A DNA stretch of 64,000 nt from Pteria penguin (Eukaryota > Mollusca > Bivalvia > Pterioida > Pteriidae): contig CM068583.1 of assembly GCA_035048485.1 (NCBI GenBank), positions 44,049,042-44,113,041 of the forward strand, read 5' to 3'. Of the stretch, positions 1 to 11,270 are shown piece after piece. Within the stretch, counting starts at the first letter, position 1; the number at the start of each line of letters is the position of its first letter. Under the pieces are notes generated by a model. It saw nothing but the letters and a program-made list of their open reading frames with translations. It searched no databases and was not told where the DNA came from. Both the position numbers and the translations under genes were made by a program.

Positions 1-371
1 TATAGGGCCACTACTTACGGCTAATATAAGCAAAGCTTGCAAAGCATATTTCTGAAAATCTTCAGATTCTTTTAATTTGAAATCTTGCAGCACATATCTT
101 TTGTTAATTAAACTTTTGTTGCTGATGCTGTGCTCTGCTTTTGTTTACTATTATTTTTATTTTTTCATTTATTGCATGTTTGTGATGTGTATAGCTCTCT
201 CTTTCTGCATGACTATGATATATCTTACATCTTGTCTCCTTTGCATGCCTGTGAGATATATCTTACCTCTTGTCTCCTTTGCATGCCTGTGATATACAAA
301 TATAAAGCAACATACATATACTGTTTGTCTTCTAATGTATAATGCTAAACATTTATGCTTCTCTAATGCTA
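1..371. other. AT-rich stretch, no gene recognised
   Basis: The short open frames here are low-complexity (F/Y/L-rich) and overlap each other. A roughly 40-bp phrase around 'cttgtctcctttgcatgcct' occurs twice in direct succession near 230-290. I see no splice-supported exon. Confidence 0.5.
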
Positions 372-473
372 TTTATATATCTTAATGTAATGGTCGGTGC
401 AATAGCTCTGCAGAGCTAATGTTATTTGCTTATATAACCATGCCGACGTTAAATAAAATTTATCTTATCTTAT
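372..473 (+). repeat. Non-LTR retrotransposon-like 3' terminus with TTATC tail
   Basis: The sequence runs through an AATAAAATT box and ends in the short tandem tail TTATCTTATCTTATC. That is the usual form of the 3' end of CR1/Jockey-like LINEs, which finish in short pentamer repeats. No reverse-transcriptase coding sequence precedes it in the window, so this would be a strongly 5'-truncated copy. The family assignment is inference. Confidence 0.4.
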
Positions 474-830
474 CACGGACAAAGGTAATATAACCCCATA
501 TTGTCGATATAAGGTGTCGTTTCATTGGACCATCACGGTGTCATGATGGACCAATGAGATCACAGGAATTCAGACACACCTTCGAAATGTTTCTGTTGTT
601 ATTGTCCCACTGGGTTTGTGAGGTACGATCTACCCCGTGGGTTTCAGACGATGGGTGACTTAATAGAGTTGAAAAAAAACTCTTCATCGCGTAATTCTGC
701 AAGTTCAATACACATATCGATACCACAAATATCCAGAATCTCTTGCCACCAAACTCTCTTAGAGAAGCAGTCTCACTGCAGCTGCAGGAAGCGTGAAGAT
801 GTATATTCGAGTACAAGTTGCAGATTTGAG

Positions 831-865
831 CAGAGACATATATACACATATTATATATGTCTCTG
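831..865. repeat. Perfect 14-bp inverted repeat (hairpin)
   Basis: The left arm, CAGAGACATATATA (831-844), is the exact reverse complement of the right arm (852-865), with a 7-base loop. It lies about 1 kb upstream of the TMEM256-like start codon. Confidence 0.8.
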
Positions 866-1263
866 ATTTGAAGGATTCGTTCATCGGTATTTGAATCAGT
901 GATTATCCTACAGATGAATTTACATATAGGTATATCAAAACAGTTAATTGGAGTTTTCGAAACTGCCGTAGGACTAGAATGTTCCGTTATGGATAGAAAT
1001 CTTGTAAAATCACTTTGAGAATACATTCTTTCGGAGCGCCTCTCAATGTGATGGTCGGTAACAATGTTCTTTACGAGTTTATCCTATTAAGTACTTTTTA
1101 TTGGAAATCGACCATTCTGTAACCAAGAGGAGAGATGTGACAGTAAATTGTAAACTTCGAGCAATCGCATGATGTCAGGAACCGATTTGATTTGTAGAGA
1201 GAGTTTCGAGCTACTGGGAAAAAAATCATCCGATTCCCCAAGGTTGAGTGAAAAAAAATATCT

Positions 1264-1311
1264 GGCCGGGATCAGGGACTTATATATCTAGATATATAAG
1301 TCCCTGCCGGC
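1264..1311. repeat. 34-bp perfect palindrome inside a longer stem
   Basis: Positions 1273-1306 are a perfect loop-less palindrome centred on TCTAGA, with outer ends CAGGGACTT / AAGTCCCTG. GCCGG/CCGGC outside it extends the stem by five pairs past a 3-base asymmetry. It could be a cruciform-forming site or the fused ends of a small foldback element. Confidence 0.85.
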
Positions 1312-1889
1312 ATGAACCCCCCCCCCCTTTCCAGTTTATCAAATGGATGGTGCCTAATTCAAAATACCACCCTTTCTCTCTCTCTCTCCCGGCGGCATTG
1401 GGAGAGTAGATCTAATAGCCAGGGCTGGGTGGGTATCTGATGCTGCAGCAGAAATATTCCGGTGCTTTGGCACCTGCCAAAACGCCGTTGGAAGTACGAA
1501 CCATCCAGTACATGATATCATGGTGATAAGCACAACCTTTCAGCACATGCATACACTACTGAACTATAGATACAAGATAGGGTGGGCAATATTAAATAGT
1601 AGTTGCGCTCCGCTCGTTCAAAAAATGAAGGGGCTATGAAGCACTACAGAGTAGTACCATAGCCAATTGATCAATAGAGTCTTGTCGGGTACCCCAAAAA
1701 AGCAGAAGCAGAATGAGCTTTGGGGAGGATACTTTTATTTTTCTTGTTGCTGTGGTTCCGTTCTGTTCTGAAATTTAGTTAGATCCCTAAGCGACAACAT
1801 GTTACTTTCACTTTCAGTTTCAGATTTATGTTGTATCGAAGATTAGACTGAGAGAGTCCTACAGGAAAGGACCTGCAGTTGTAAAGAGA

Positions 1890-4800
1890 ATGACTGATTC
1901 GTTATATTCACTAGCACAGACAACCGTTGATTTGCTTAACTATAGCGCTGGGGCCATTGGTCTTCAGAAAAAAATTGGAGAAGTGAAAGCAGTTGATAAA
2001 AGCATCGTAGACATGGCAAGTGTCCCAGGGCGACATTTCGTCAGATTGGCAGGGCTTTCAGGGGCTATAGCGGTGTCTATGGCAGCATATGGAGAACATG
2101 GTATAACGTTGTTTTGAACTCATACATTGAAAATTGGGATTATTTTATACTGTTCAATGCCAAATTAAGGGGCAGGTTAGTCTAGTGTATCACACCAAGG
2201 TCAATGGACTTCAAATGAAAGGACCAGGATTGTCACTCTGCCTGTCACCTTTGGTTATTCTAAGGTATTTTATCATCTCCTGCCTTCCTATCTGTGTTTT
2301 TGGTGAGACGGCTGAAGGCCCTGTGTCACATTATACAACTGTATGTAAAATATCACTGTTTCACTTCAGGTGGATCCTAAGCGAAGGACGAAACTACGGC
2401 CTCAGTGAAGTTTGGGACACTCTGATTATAAAATCTAAAAATAGAGATTGTGGACCTGGTTTTTTGTAAAATGTGTGTTAAGATATGTATTCTGTAGGTT
2501 CTGATGTTCAGTTTTGTTACATACCAGAGTTCAAACTTCTTTCATTAAACACCCTCACACATCCCCAGAAAAAAATATCACCATTGTTGTAAACTTGATT
2601 GTCAGCCCAGTAAGCTCAGGTAGTATTACATGTTTATCAATACAGCATATAGACAGTACCTCCAGAGTTCAAAATCCAACATGCCCATCTTTTCTCTGCT
2701 GGATATCCAGCCTTCATCTTGGCTTATATGCGAGTTAATTGTATATGTACTGTAGGGTATTCAAGATAGTTGTGTTAATTTCGTTTTGAATGAATTGAAA
2801 GCTGATGATGGCAAGGAAGGAACATCATAGTCAGACTTTTTTTTTTAGCCCCAGCACCTCAGTTAGTAAAGCATTTGCAGTAGTCCTGACCTCTAGTCCC
2901 AATTTGGACCATATCTTTTGCCCTGTTTATGACATTACACTGAAATTACTATTCCCCTTACTCAACTAGGATCAAATTGAGAAACAGTATATGGTAATGA
3001 GTTTCTAGCCCAATCTACTGCTAAGAATATAGGTTATATTTGGTTATATCATTACTTTACTTATTTTCATTCTTCCATAACTAAGCCGGTGTGGCCTAGC
3101 GGATAAGGTGCTCGGCTCATGATCATGATCAAACGTCTCCTAAATAGACAATATGATATTGAGATCATCAAAAAGACTATAGGTCTTGTATTTGGCCCCT
3201 CTACAGCCTTATGCAGACTTTTACTTGAACGTTGCACGCTGACTAACAGGGCGATGGGGACTATATGACGGGCCTTGTCCAAACCTCTTTCAGAGGAGAC
3301 ATGGTCCTGAACCTGGTCCCCTTTGACTGTTAGTCGGGACTTCTACAGATCTAGGGTCTTAGCAGAGCACGGTTTATCATGTTGATGTCGCATATATTTT
3401 TATACCAATATGTGTTTTACAATACCTTACGTGTTTATATTTTTATGACCTCTCAATATGCGAAACCTGTTGACCCTTGTTCTTCACATGGAGGATTATT
3501 TATAAATTTTTAAATGTACGTCCTTTGATTGTTCTGCTGTTACGGTGAGTGGGAAGGTGGGCCCGTAAACCGGTTAACCACACCATTTGTTTGGCTTTTG
3601 TCAAATTAAATGACCGTCCTAAGTCAGTATCGTAATTGCACTTCAATCAAATATTTTTGTAATGTGTTATACGTTCTAGTATATTATTTATATTCATGTA
3701 CTGTATAGCTCCATGGTGACTTCTGCCACATAACTGAGCCAGTAACTCCTTTTTTTTCTTCCATTTTCACTCGAGTATAAGATGCACACTTTCTTTTTAA
3801 CTCACCTGAACCAAAAGCTCAAGTGAGTTATTGTCATTTCATGTCATTTAGTGTCCGTCCGTCCTCCATTGTCATAGACTCTTCACATTTTTGACTTATT
3901 CTTCAGAACTACTAGAAAGATTTTTATGTAACATTTATAGGCAAGAAGTACTCATAATCCCCTTAAGTGGGTTGTAGTTTTTTGTCCTGATCCATTGACA
4001 GGTGGCGCCATCACAGACAAAAGTAGGTCACAGGGTCTACCCTCCTTTGACAAACTTCTTCTTCAGACCGTCTGCTTACAGAGACAAAGTTCATGCACAG
4101 GAATGATCTAGACGGATGTGTGAAGAAATGTTGTTGTTTTTGGTTCTGTTCCTAAGTCAAAATTAGATGGGTTTTTTTTTTCAACATTTTCTTGGACTTG
4201 GTGATTTCACAGCAGATAAATGCCATTTTTCCCCAATAGGTGATAATGATGCTTTAATTTGGTGTCTTTTAATCATATTTATGGAAAAGAATGTTACTGT
4301 GAAAGAATTCTGTCAATATGTCAATTTTTAATTTTTAATTAATTTTTTTAAGACCATAAAAAAATGTGAAAGGTGGGGGGAGGGGGGGGGATATGTTTTC
4401 TTCACATTTTCAAGTTCCTCTTCAGAACCACTTGAATGATTTTATAAAACTTGGTGGGAATGAAGTATTCATTATCCCCAACAAGTGTTGTTGTTTTTCA
4501 TCCAGATCTGTCAACAGATGGCACCACTATAGGCAAAAGTAGGTCATAGAAGTTACACTCCTTTGACAAAGTTCTTCAGACCAGCTGCACACAGAGACAA
4601 ACAGAATGCAAAGGAATGATCTAGAGGGATATGTGAAGAAATGTTGCTGTTTTGGTTCCATACTGAAATCAAAATTTTGACATTTTGTCAATGTGTCAAT
4701 TTCAAATCAGTAGAAATTAATGAAATGAATTATATTTGATATTTTTTTTCAGGTTTAAAGCCAAGCGACCCAGATACAGAAAAACTGAAAAAGGTTCAGT

Positions 4801-6070
4801 ATATTCATTAAGCCAAAACAAAAAATACCTTTGATTCAAATGAGCAGATCATTCTTGTAATTTGGCTGATTGACCCAATATTTCTTCTCTCAGAATTTTC
4901 TCATTTCTCACTGTTTAAGACTTGCATTTTGTTGAAATTTATATAAATAAATGTGTTTCCCTTTAAGAATATTCTTTTTTTTTTTGGTCTTGAAAACAAA
5001 ACTCTAATATTAGGCATAATACTATTTAGGTATTAAACCTGTATGTTATCTTGAACACTTGATTATTGATTGATTGGAATTGAATTTCAATACCACCCTC
5101 CCAAGAAAAAAATTATTTAACAAAACAGTGCAGACTTATCCAATATTTTTTAGACCCTTAATTGAATAATAGGTATTCTTCTTTTTGGTCCTACTAAATA
5201 CTGAAGTAATATAAAATCAGATTTATTTAGTAGAAGATACCATCTGTTAAGAGATTTGGAATAAGAATTCTGAAGAAAAGTCACAAATTTTTTTTAAATG
5301 AAATATACATATCAGAGAAATGACTAATCATGTTTTGAAAAAAAAATTGAATATAAATTTTATGTTTATATATAATATAACCATATTATTAATTAAATAT
5401 ATAGTATTACAACAACAACAAAAAGCCTGATATATTCTGCTTACTGCTGTGAATGCTGGGATTTATTGTTGATTAAGGACGCCAAGAATGCAATTTATAA
5501 ATATATGTATATGTTATTCACAGGTGTTTGATGTTGGGAATAAGATGCACCTGATTCATAGCATAGCACTGATGGCTTGTCCACTTACATCAAGACCTGT
5601 TCTGGTAAAGATATATAAAATACTATTGGTTTACTCTTATATCTAATGGTAAAACATATTGGTGTTTGTAACCTCTTTCATAGTGACTTGGGTGTATAAT
5701 AAAATATTGTATAATCATATATCTCATTAACAGACTTTGAATTAGGTTTTATGTTGGACACTTTGAAATAGCTATGTCAGTAGACAAAGTATGGTACATT
5801 AGCTTATTACATCATCTCTATAATAATTGAAAGTCAACTAAATGTAAACATTCATTTACAAATTTGAGAAGGGCCTGTTATTTATAACAACATGAGTCAT
5901 TGTTTTAATAACTTTTTGTATTTCAGACTGGTACTTTGATGACTGCAGGAATCATGTTATTTTGTGGGAGTTGTTATGCACATGCCCTGACAGGAAACCG
6001 TAGCATTCGTTATATCACACCATACGGAGGCATGACTTTAATATTAGCTTGGATTGTGATGATCTTTTGA
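1890..6070 (+). CDS. TMEM256: TMEM256-like membrane protein (DUF423 family), 4 exons
   Basis: Small integral membrane protein of the TMEM256/DUF423 family, whose biochemical role is poorly known. Coding exons are 1890-2100, 4753-4793, 5524-5604 and 5927-6070. All are flanked by GT and AG with matching phases and give 158 aa. Recognisable family blocks are LAGLSGAIAVSMAAYGEHG (about residues 52-70), NKMHLIHSIALMACP in exon 3, and GIMLFCGSCYAHALTGN followed by PYGGMTLILAWIVMIF in exon 4, which together give about four hydrophobic segments. Vertebrate homologues are about 113 aa. The extra length is an N-terminal extension of about 41 residues before a second in-frame Met (codon at 2013) that aligns with the vertebrate start, so either Met could be used. 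Intron 1 (2.65 kb) is filled with repeats. An AATAAA lies at 6580-6585. Confidence 0.92.
3084..3130 (+). repeat. tRNA-like SINE head fragment
   Basis: GCCGGTGTGGCCTAGCGGAT is the A-box half of the tRNA-derived SINE family seen complete at 41905-42178. The B box is missing: the sequence passes straight into an unrelated repeat. It lies in intron 1 of the TMEM256-like gene. Confidence 0.6.
3150..3665 (+). repeat. Dispersed repeat, copy A
   Basis: The segment aligns along its length with 54273-54690. Shared phrases include 'cccctctacagccttatgcag', 'aacctgttgacccttgttct' and a terminal block containing GTAAACCGGTTAACCACACC. A shorter inverted piece of the same end occurs at 16955-17040. There is no coding frame and the class is unknown. 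It sits in intron 1 of the TMEM256-like gene. Confidence 0.75.
3795..4680 (+). repeat. Repeat with foldback start and duplicated body
   Basis: It opens with a short hairpin, AACTCACCTGA...TCAAGTGAGTT. It then carries two diverged copies of a roughly 260-bp body, about 3885-4150 and 4395-4650, both running from a 'cttcacattttnaag' phrase to 'tgtgtgaagaaatgttg'. Palindromes of the ACCTGA...TCAAGTGAG type are common in mollusc introns. The element class is not known to me. Confidence 0.65.
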
Positions 6071-7089
6071 ATACATTATTTACAAATATGAAGATTTGTT
6101 GTGCTTTCGGTACTGACAATATGATGTAACAAGGACTTTAGGACATTTTGTTATTTCAGTGATTTATTTGCCATAAATGAACAATAACTTTTTACTATGT
6201 ATTACAATTTACATTGCATTTTCAGTAGTAAGAGCAGGAACTTTATTATACAAATTTTATTCTTGTATGCTGTTGTTTCCTAAAGAATTAAGAGAAAATT
6301 TTGACAAATTAGTATGTATTGATTGAAAATTGTCTTTAAATGAAAATATATGATGTTTTATAACAATGCATAAAATTTGTTATTTATTTGTGATATTTGT
6401 AAGACATACCCTTTGTAATGTTTCTTTCCTATATAACCTTTGCAAAGATTATTTCATTTTATGGGGACAGCATCCGCCTGTAATGCAAAGAAATTTTAAA
6501 CTATGCAGCAAATCCATCTGAAGAAGTAAGGGATATGTAATGTGCTGGCTGCTGTTTCACTAAACAGTGTATATCTATTAATAAATGTAGACATAAATGT
6601 AGAGAGTTTACACCTGTCCTTATGACTTTGAGCCTGAAATGCAAAAGTAAAACTTAGTGGATGGTGTATATGTGTGTACGTAACATGCAGAAATTAGATG
6701 CCTATGGAGAGCATGTATGTTTTCTCAAAAAGTCCTTTGTTGAATGTTTAGATTTTGTATTGCCTGTCCATTTTCCATCTGTCTGTTTGTCTTATCACAC
6801 TTAGGTGATACAGGCCATAACCATGATGAAATATATTATATACTCATGAAACATGGTATAGATATTCACTATAACAAACTATTGATGAAGGTCACAATCA
6901 TATTCAAGGTCAATGTCACCATCACTCTCATTTTATCTTCTCACATGACACAAATGTTCTGTTTACTAGTTCTCCTTTTTTGTGGTTGACATTTATATTG
7001 ATTCGTATTTTAAATTTATTGAATTAGATTTAATAATGAGATATGAAATTTCCATTTTATCAGTATTATTTATAATTTGTAATTTCTAT
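6071..7089 (+). other. 3' UTR and downstream flank of the TMEM256-like gene
   Basis: AT-rich sequence with one AATAAA at 6580-6585, about 510 bases after the stop codon, as a likely polyadenylation signal. The 81-codon frame at 6744-6989 has no family features. Nothing else was recognised. Confidence 0.45.
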
Positions 7090-8760
7090 GATATAAAATG
7101 AACTAGAGCTGTCCTAATGGGACAAATACCCCCATGGCAACAAAGTTGAATGCAATAATTCATGCCAAGATACATCACTGGTACAAGTGTAATGGATGTC
7201 CCACTTGTGAGTGGCAGGCTTGGTGTAGTGGTTAAGCGCTTGGCTTGCGGCACCGACGATCCGGGTTCGATTCCCGGTTGCGTCACTATGTTTAAGAGGT
7301 TGGTAACCTCCTGCTTACATGTCGCGATATAACTGAAATATTGTTGAAAGCGACCTAAAACACCAATCAACCAACCCACTTGTGCATTTTGAGATATAAT
7401 CAAGGAAAACAAACAGTTTTGTATGCACTCTGACCTTGACCTTGTAAATATGACCTTGGTTCAAGGTCATTACACATCCTTGGGTTATGGACAACAATTG
7501 TGTAAAATATAGTTTTCCAGCAATATAACAGGAAGGAGTTATGCCCCAGACAATAATTCTGGCTATGTGTGCACTGTGACATTGACATTGTAGATATAAC
7601 TTTGGTTAAAGTAATAACACACACTTCGGTCATGGACAATAATTGTGTAAAATATTCTCTCCCTCCAAATTAAAAGGAAGTTGTGATGACTCGGACAAGA
7701 ATTCTGGCTATGTATGCACTGTGACCTTGACCTTGTAGATATGACTTTGGTTCAAGGTCATGACACACCCTTAGGTCATGAACAACAATTGTATAAAATT
7801 TGATCTCCCTCCAAAGTAAAAGGAAGAATTTATGGCCCGAACAAGTTCCATCGACAGACAGACGGACAACACCATCCGTACAATGTGATACTCATCTTTA
7901 GATCATGGAAAATAATGGTGTGAAATATTATTCAGATCCTACATAGAAGTAAGAAGCAATGACCCGTACAAGGATTTTGAAAATTCGTACACTGTGACCT
8001 TGACCTTGGAGATGTGATCTTGAGTCCCCCTTTGGGTCATGAACAAAAATTGTGTGAACTATTATCAAGATCCAAGTAAGAAGTTATGCCATGTACAAGG
8101 ATTCGGCTATGTGTGCATTGTGACCTTGAAGATATGAACTTCGGTGGAGGTCATGACACATCCTTGGACATGAACAACAATTGTATGAAATGTTATCCAG
8201 ATCCAACATAGCAATAAGGAGTTATGGCCTAGACAACGATTTCGACCAAGTGTGTACTCTGACCTTGACCTTGGAGATATGATCTTGAGTCAAGGTCATG
8301 ATACACCCTTGGGTCATTGACAACAATTGTGTGAAATATTATCCTGGATAAGAATCCAACTTGGCAGTAAGAAATTATGGCCTGGACAAGGATTTTGGCT
8401 AGGTACGCACTGTGACCTTGACCTTGAAGACATTACCTTTTGCCAAAGTCATGACACACTCTCGGGTTATGAACAACAATTGTTTGACATATTATCCAGA
8501 TCCGATAAGGGGATAAGAAGTTATGGCCCGGACAAAAAATTTGCTATGCGTGCACTGTGACCTTGACCTTGAAGATATGACCATGGGTCTAGGTCATGAC
8601 ACACCCTTGGGTCATGTATAAAAATTGTGTGAAATATTATCCAGATCCGACAAGGGGATAAGGTATGGCCCGGACAAATGTGAAAAGACGAACAGACAGA
8701 CAAATAGGGTGATTCCTATATACGCCCCCAAACCTTGTTGGCTGGGATATAAATATATGT
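7090..8760 (+). repeat. Long dispersed repeat with ~145-bp GACCTTGACCTT units, copy 1
   Basis: It begins with AGCTGTCCTAATGGGACAAA and ends near GGTGATTCCTATATACGCCC. In between, a unit carrying TGACCTTGACCTTG followed by CAAGGTCATGACACACCC recurs about every 120-150 bp. The same start, body and end occur at 21358-22310, and an inverted start fragment occurs at 10625-10725. A SINE has inserted at 7210-7374. There is no long conserved ORF and the class is unknown. Confidence 0.8.
7210..7374 (+). mobile_element. tRNA-derived SINE, full length, with 10-bp target duplication
   Basis: The tRNA-like head has an A box (TGGTGTAGTGG) and a B box (GGTTCGATTCC). A central part containing CGATATAACTGAAATATTG follows, and the tail is CAATCAACCAACC. 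CCCACTTGTG flanks it at 7200-7209 and 7375-7384. The second copy of the host repeat (around 21455) shows the uninterrupted site, which confirms insertion. The central block resembles conserved SINE domains reported from bivalves, but I cannot name the family with certainty. Confidence 0.9.
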
Positions 8761-9359
8761 GATGCCCTTCTAAATCGAAGCTCAGACATGTTTACTATTT
8801 TCTTCTTGTATTCTCTGGAAACTAATATCGTTCTATCAACATAAAAGACATCAAAACATACATGTGTGTACCTGTATAAATTTAGTGCACCATATACACA
8901 TTTCAACAACTTATATTTCTTCGATGAAGCTCATGGAAGAAATGGGGGAATTCCAAACTGTAAATATTTGAAGATCAAACTAATTGATAAATTGACCAAA
9001 AAGTATAGAACAAAAGTAGAAATCTAAGGGCAGAAGTATGCATGATGTATATACTCCGTAATTTTACAATGAAAACTGGCTTTGTAATAACCTTCGGGAA
9101 CTATCAGTCCACCAGCAGCGGGATTGACCCAACGGTAATAATAAATATTATTCAAATCCATTGGCTTTGATCTTTGTCTGAAAATTCTTTCTTTTCTTGA
9201 TTTTCTGTCGTCGATTTCTCATTAAAATAAGTAACGTCACCATATACACGTAGATTTACGCTATGTTTACGGTGAAACGGTTTTTGTCCAAAATTACGCT
9301 TACATCTACCTTTGTAAACTTTACGTCTGAACTTACGGTGTTTATCTAAAAGACCTCCT
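8761..9359. other. No gene recognised
   Basis: AT-rich unique-looking sequence. Two short - strand frames (8637-8909 and 9152-9397) overlap neighbouring repeats and show no family signature or splice context. Confidence 0.4.
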
Positions 9360-9664
9360 GGACCGGGTTGCTCGAAACCTTGGCTAAAGTTTTCCACTGG
9401 TTAAATCCCTTATCCAATGGCTAAAATTTAACCACCGGATAAAATTTGTTGCCATTTTTAGTTTGTAGGCTAACTAGCAATGGGATACTAACCACTGGTT
9501 AAATCAGTTATCCAGTGGTTAGTTAACCGACGGTCAGCTTACATTTTGAGCAACAGAAACTGGAAAAAATTGTCCATTGGTTAGCTAAAAATGCTTAGCA
9601 TTTTAACCAGTGGACAAATTTAACCACTGGATAACTTTAGCCAAGGTTTTGAGCAACCCGGTCC
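9360..9664. mobile_element. MITE with ~45-bp terminal inverted repeats
   Basis: The left end, GGACCGGGTTGCTCGAAACC, and its continuation CTTGGCTAAAGTT are mirrored at the right end with only a few mismatches. The interior has no ORF. It is built from many direct and inverted variants of TTAACCACTGGATAA. The size (305 bp) and structure fit a non-autonomous DNA transposon. I could not see a convincing target-site duplication, so the superfamily is open; Harbinger-like is one possibility. Confidence 0.8.
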
Positions 9665-9721
9665 TGATGTCTATCATGATAAGGCTTCGATCATAAGCTA
9701 TCTTATCTGAAAGAAGCCGGC

Positions 9722-9955
9722 CAAGATCAATCGATTAGGTGCTTGGACTGTGACTGAGAGGTCCAGAATTCAAGTCTTGCCAGGGGCTTGTAAGTGCACT
9801 GTCTTTTGCACTGTAAGACCTGAGATCCCATGCTGGAGTAGACGTGGCACATTGAAGATCCCTTACTGCTTTAGGTGGGTCCTTTGTATAGGTCTAGATT
9901 TCTCTGCATTGCATCAAGAAGATGCCGTCACCATATTGGTCCAATAATTTAAGTG
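9722..9955 (+). repeat. Diverged tRNA-derived SINE copy
   Basis: It follows the layout of the copy at 41905-42178: a tRNA-like head, then GTGGCACATTGAAGATCCCT, TGGGTCCTTTGTA and ATGCCGTCACCATAT, ending in a degraded GCGTAAAAC. It has many substitutions, so it is an old insertion. Confidence 0.65.
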
Positions 9956-10624
9956 TTGCGTAAAACCAGATTCTAGCAAACAAGTCTCCGATAGACAGAG
10001 TACCAACAAGCTGCCATTGGAATTTGAACTCAGGACCTCTCATCCACAAGCTATGTGGGCTTACTGAGTTGTGCTAACTTTCTTTGTAATGTCTTACCGT
10101 CATATATCAATTAGAAAGGTGCCATAAACAGGTGATTTATCAACATAGTTATTCTGTCTGTGATAAAAGAGCACCTGGCTCAGTGGTTTTTGTTAGCAGT
10201 AGATCTTCTTCCTAGTTAGGTAATGACGCCATAATATGTGACTTTACACAAATGAGATAGATCATTCCTCATTGTAGTCACTGGAGGTTCATGTTTCGAG
10301 TCAAAGAAAAGGCGAAAGGTTAATCTATATTTCTTTTCTTTTCCTTTCTGTTTTTTGAAACTAAAAATGTTTAAAACAGTAGTATACATCAATAATACAA
10401 ATACGAAAGTACTAGTAGCTGTTGTCATGTTAACGTGACACTCACGATAATGTACCATGGCAGGCATCGAAAGATCTCTGTAAATATGAAGTCAAACCAC
10501 TTGTCCGAGAGAAGAAGTAAAACTATGTGTCTAAAGGAAGATTGTGTCTCCTGTTTGGCTAGCCGCTCCCGTCACGAGTCAATCGCTTAATGACGAGAAA
10601 TAAAACCACTTTATCCTGTCTTAT

Positions 10625-10725
10625 AATAACTTATGATGTATCTTGGCATGAATTATTGCATGTTTCAATGATGCAGCGCGGGGTATTTGTCCCGTTAGGA
10701 CAGCTCTAGTTGAATTTTGTTTTAC
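10625..10725 (-). repeat. Inverted start fragment of the GACCTTGACCTT repeat
   Basis: The reverse complement reads AGAGCTGTCCTAACGGGACA then AAATACCCC and CAATAATTCATGCC, the first ~100 bp of the repeat at 7090. The tandem body is absent. Confidence 0.7.
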
Positions 10726-10945
10726 GTCACTCCGGGATTATTGTATATGGTGACGACATTTGTTGATGCAATGGATGTAAAGGGATCCGTCAGAAGCATT
10801 GAGAGATGTTTACGTGCCACGTCTACCGTGATATGGACCTTCGATTATTACAGTCTAACCTGAAAGGACACCGTCAGTACTCGATCCCGGAACCTCTCGG
10901 TCACGAGTCAAGCATCTAAGCGAACTGAGCTACGCGGTTCCATGA
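10726..10945 (-). repeat. Diverged SINE copy, reverse orientation
   Basis: The tail end (TTTTACGTCACTCCG..., ATGGTGACGACATTTG) is on the left. The tRNA-like head, with B-box region CGATCCCGGAACCTCTCGGTCACGA and A-box region on the right, is inverted. Divergence is high. Confidence 0.65.
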
Positions 10946-11270
10946 TCACTGCATTGTAAAACTACACGAATTATATGGCTTCATGCGTGTATTCATTGAA
11001 AGTTAAGTGTTTTTACTCTATAGAACCTGTATCAAAGAATTTTGTTAAAGTGACTATGCACACATCATTTTTTCAAAGTGGGCGTGTCATACCTGATTAT
11101 TTTATTATGTTTCCTACAAAACTCCAACTCCAATATCACGAAAAATGGTATATAATAGATACAATTTTATTGATGAAAGTATGACATGATATTGTTGATA
11201 AGCTACCTTAGTTTCACACACCGTATTGCTTAATCGCTGATAGTGAATGTTCAAAGTTGTTTTTATATAT

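Larger units (their letters stand above)
474..1889. other. 5' flank of the TMEM256-like gene, with inverted repeats
   Basis: No exon was recognised. A 161-codon open frame on the - strand (1026-541) has no recognisable family and is not supported by splice context. The stretch carries two strong inverted repeats (831-865 and 1264-1311), a C-run at 1317-1327 and a CT-run near 1375-1390. It presumably holds the promoter of the gene starting at 1890, but I could not place a TATA box or transcription start. Confidence 0.4.

Noticed and set aside
541..1026. 161-codon ORF on the - strand
   Set aside because: No family resemblance, no splice or promoter support, and overlapped by a hairpin. It could be real but cannot be supported.
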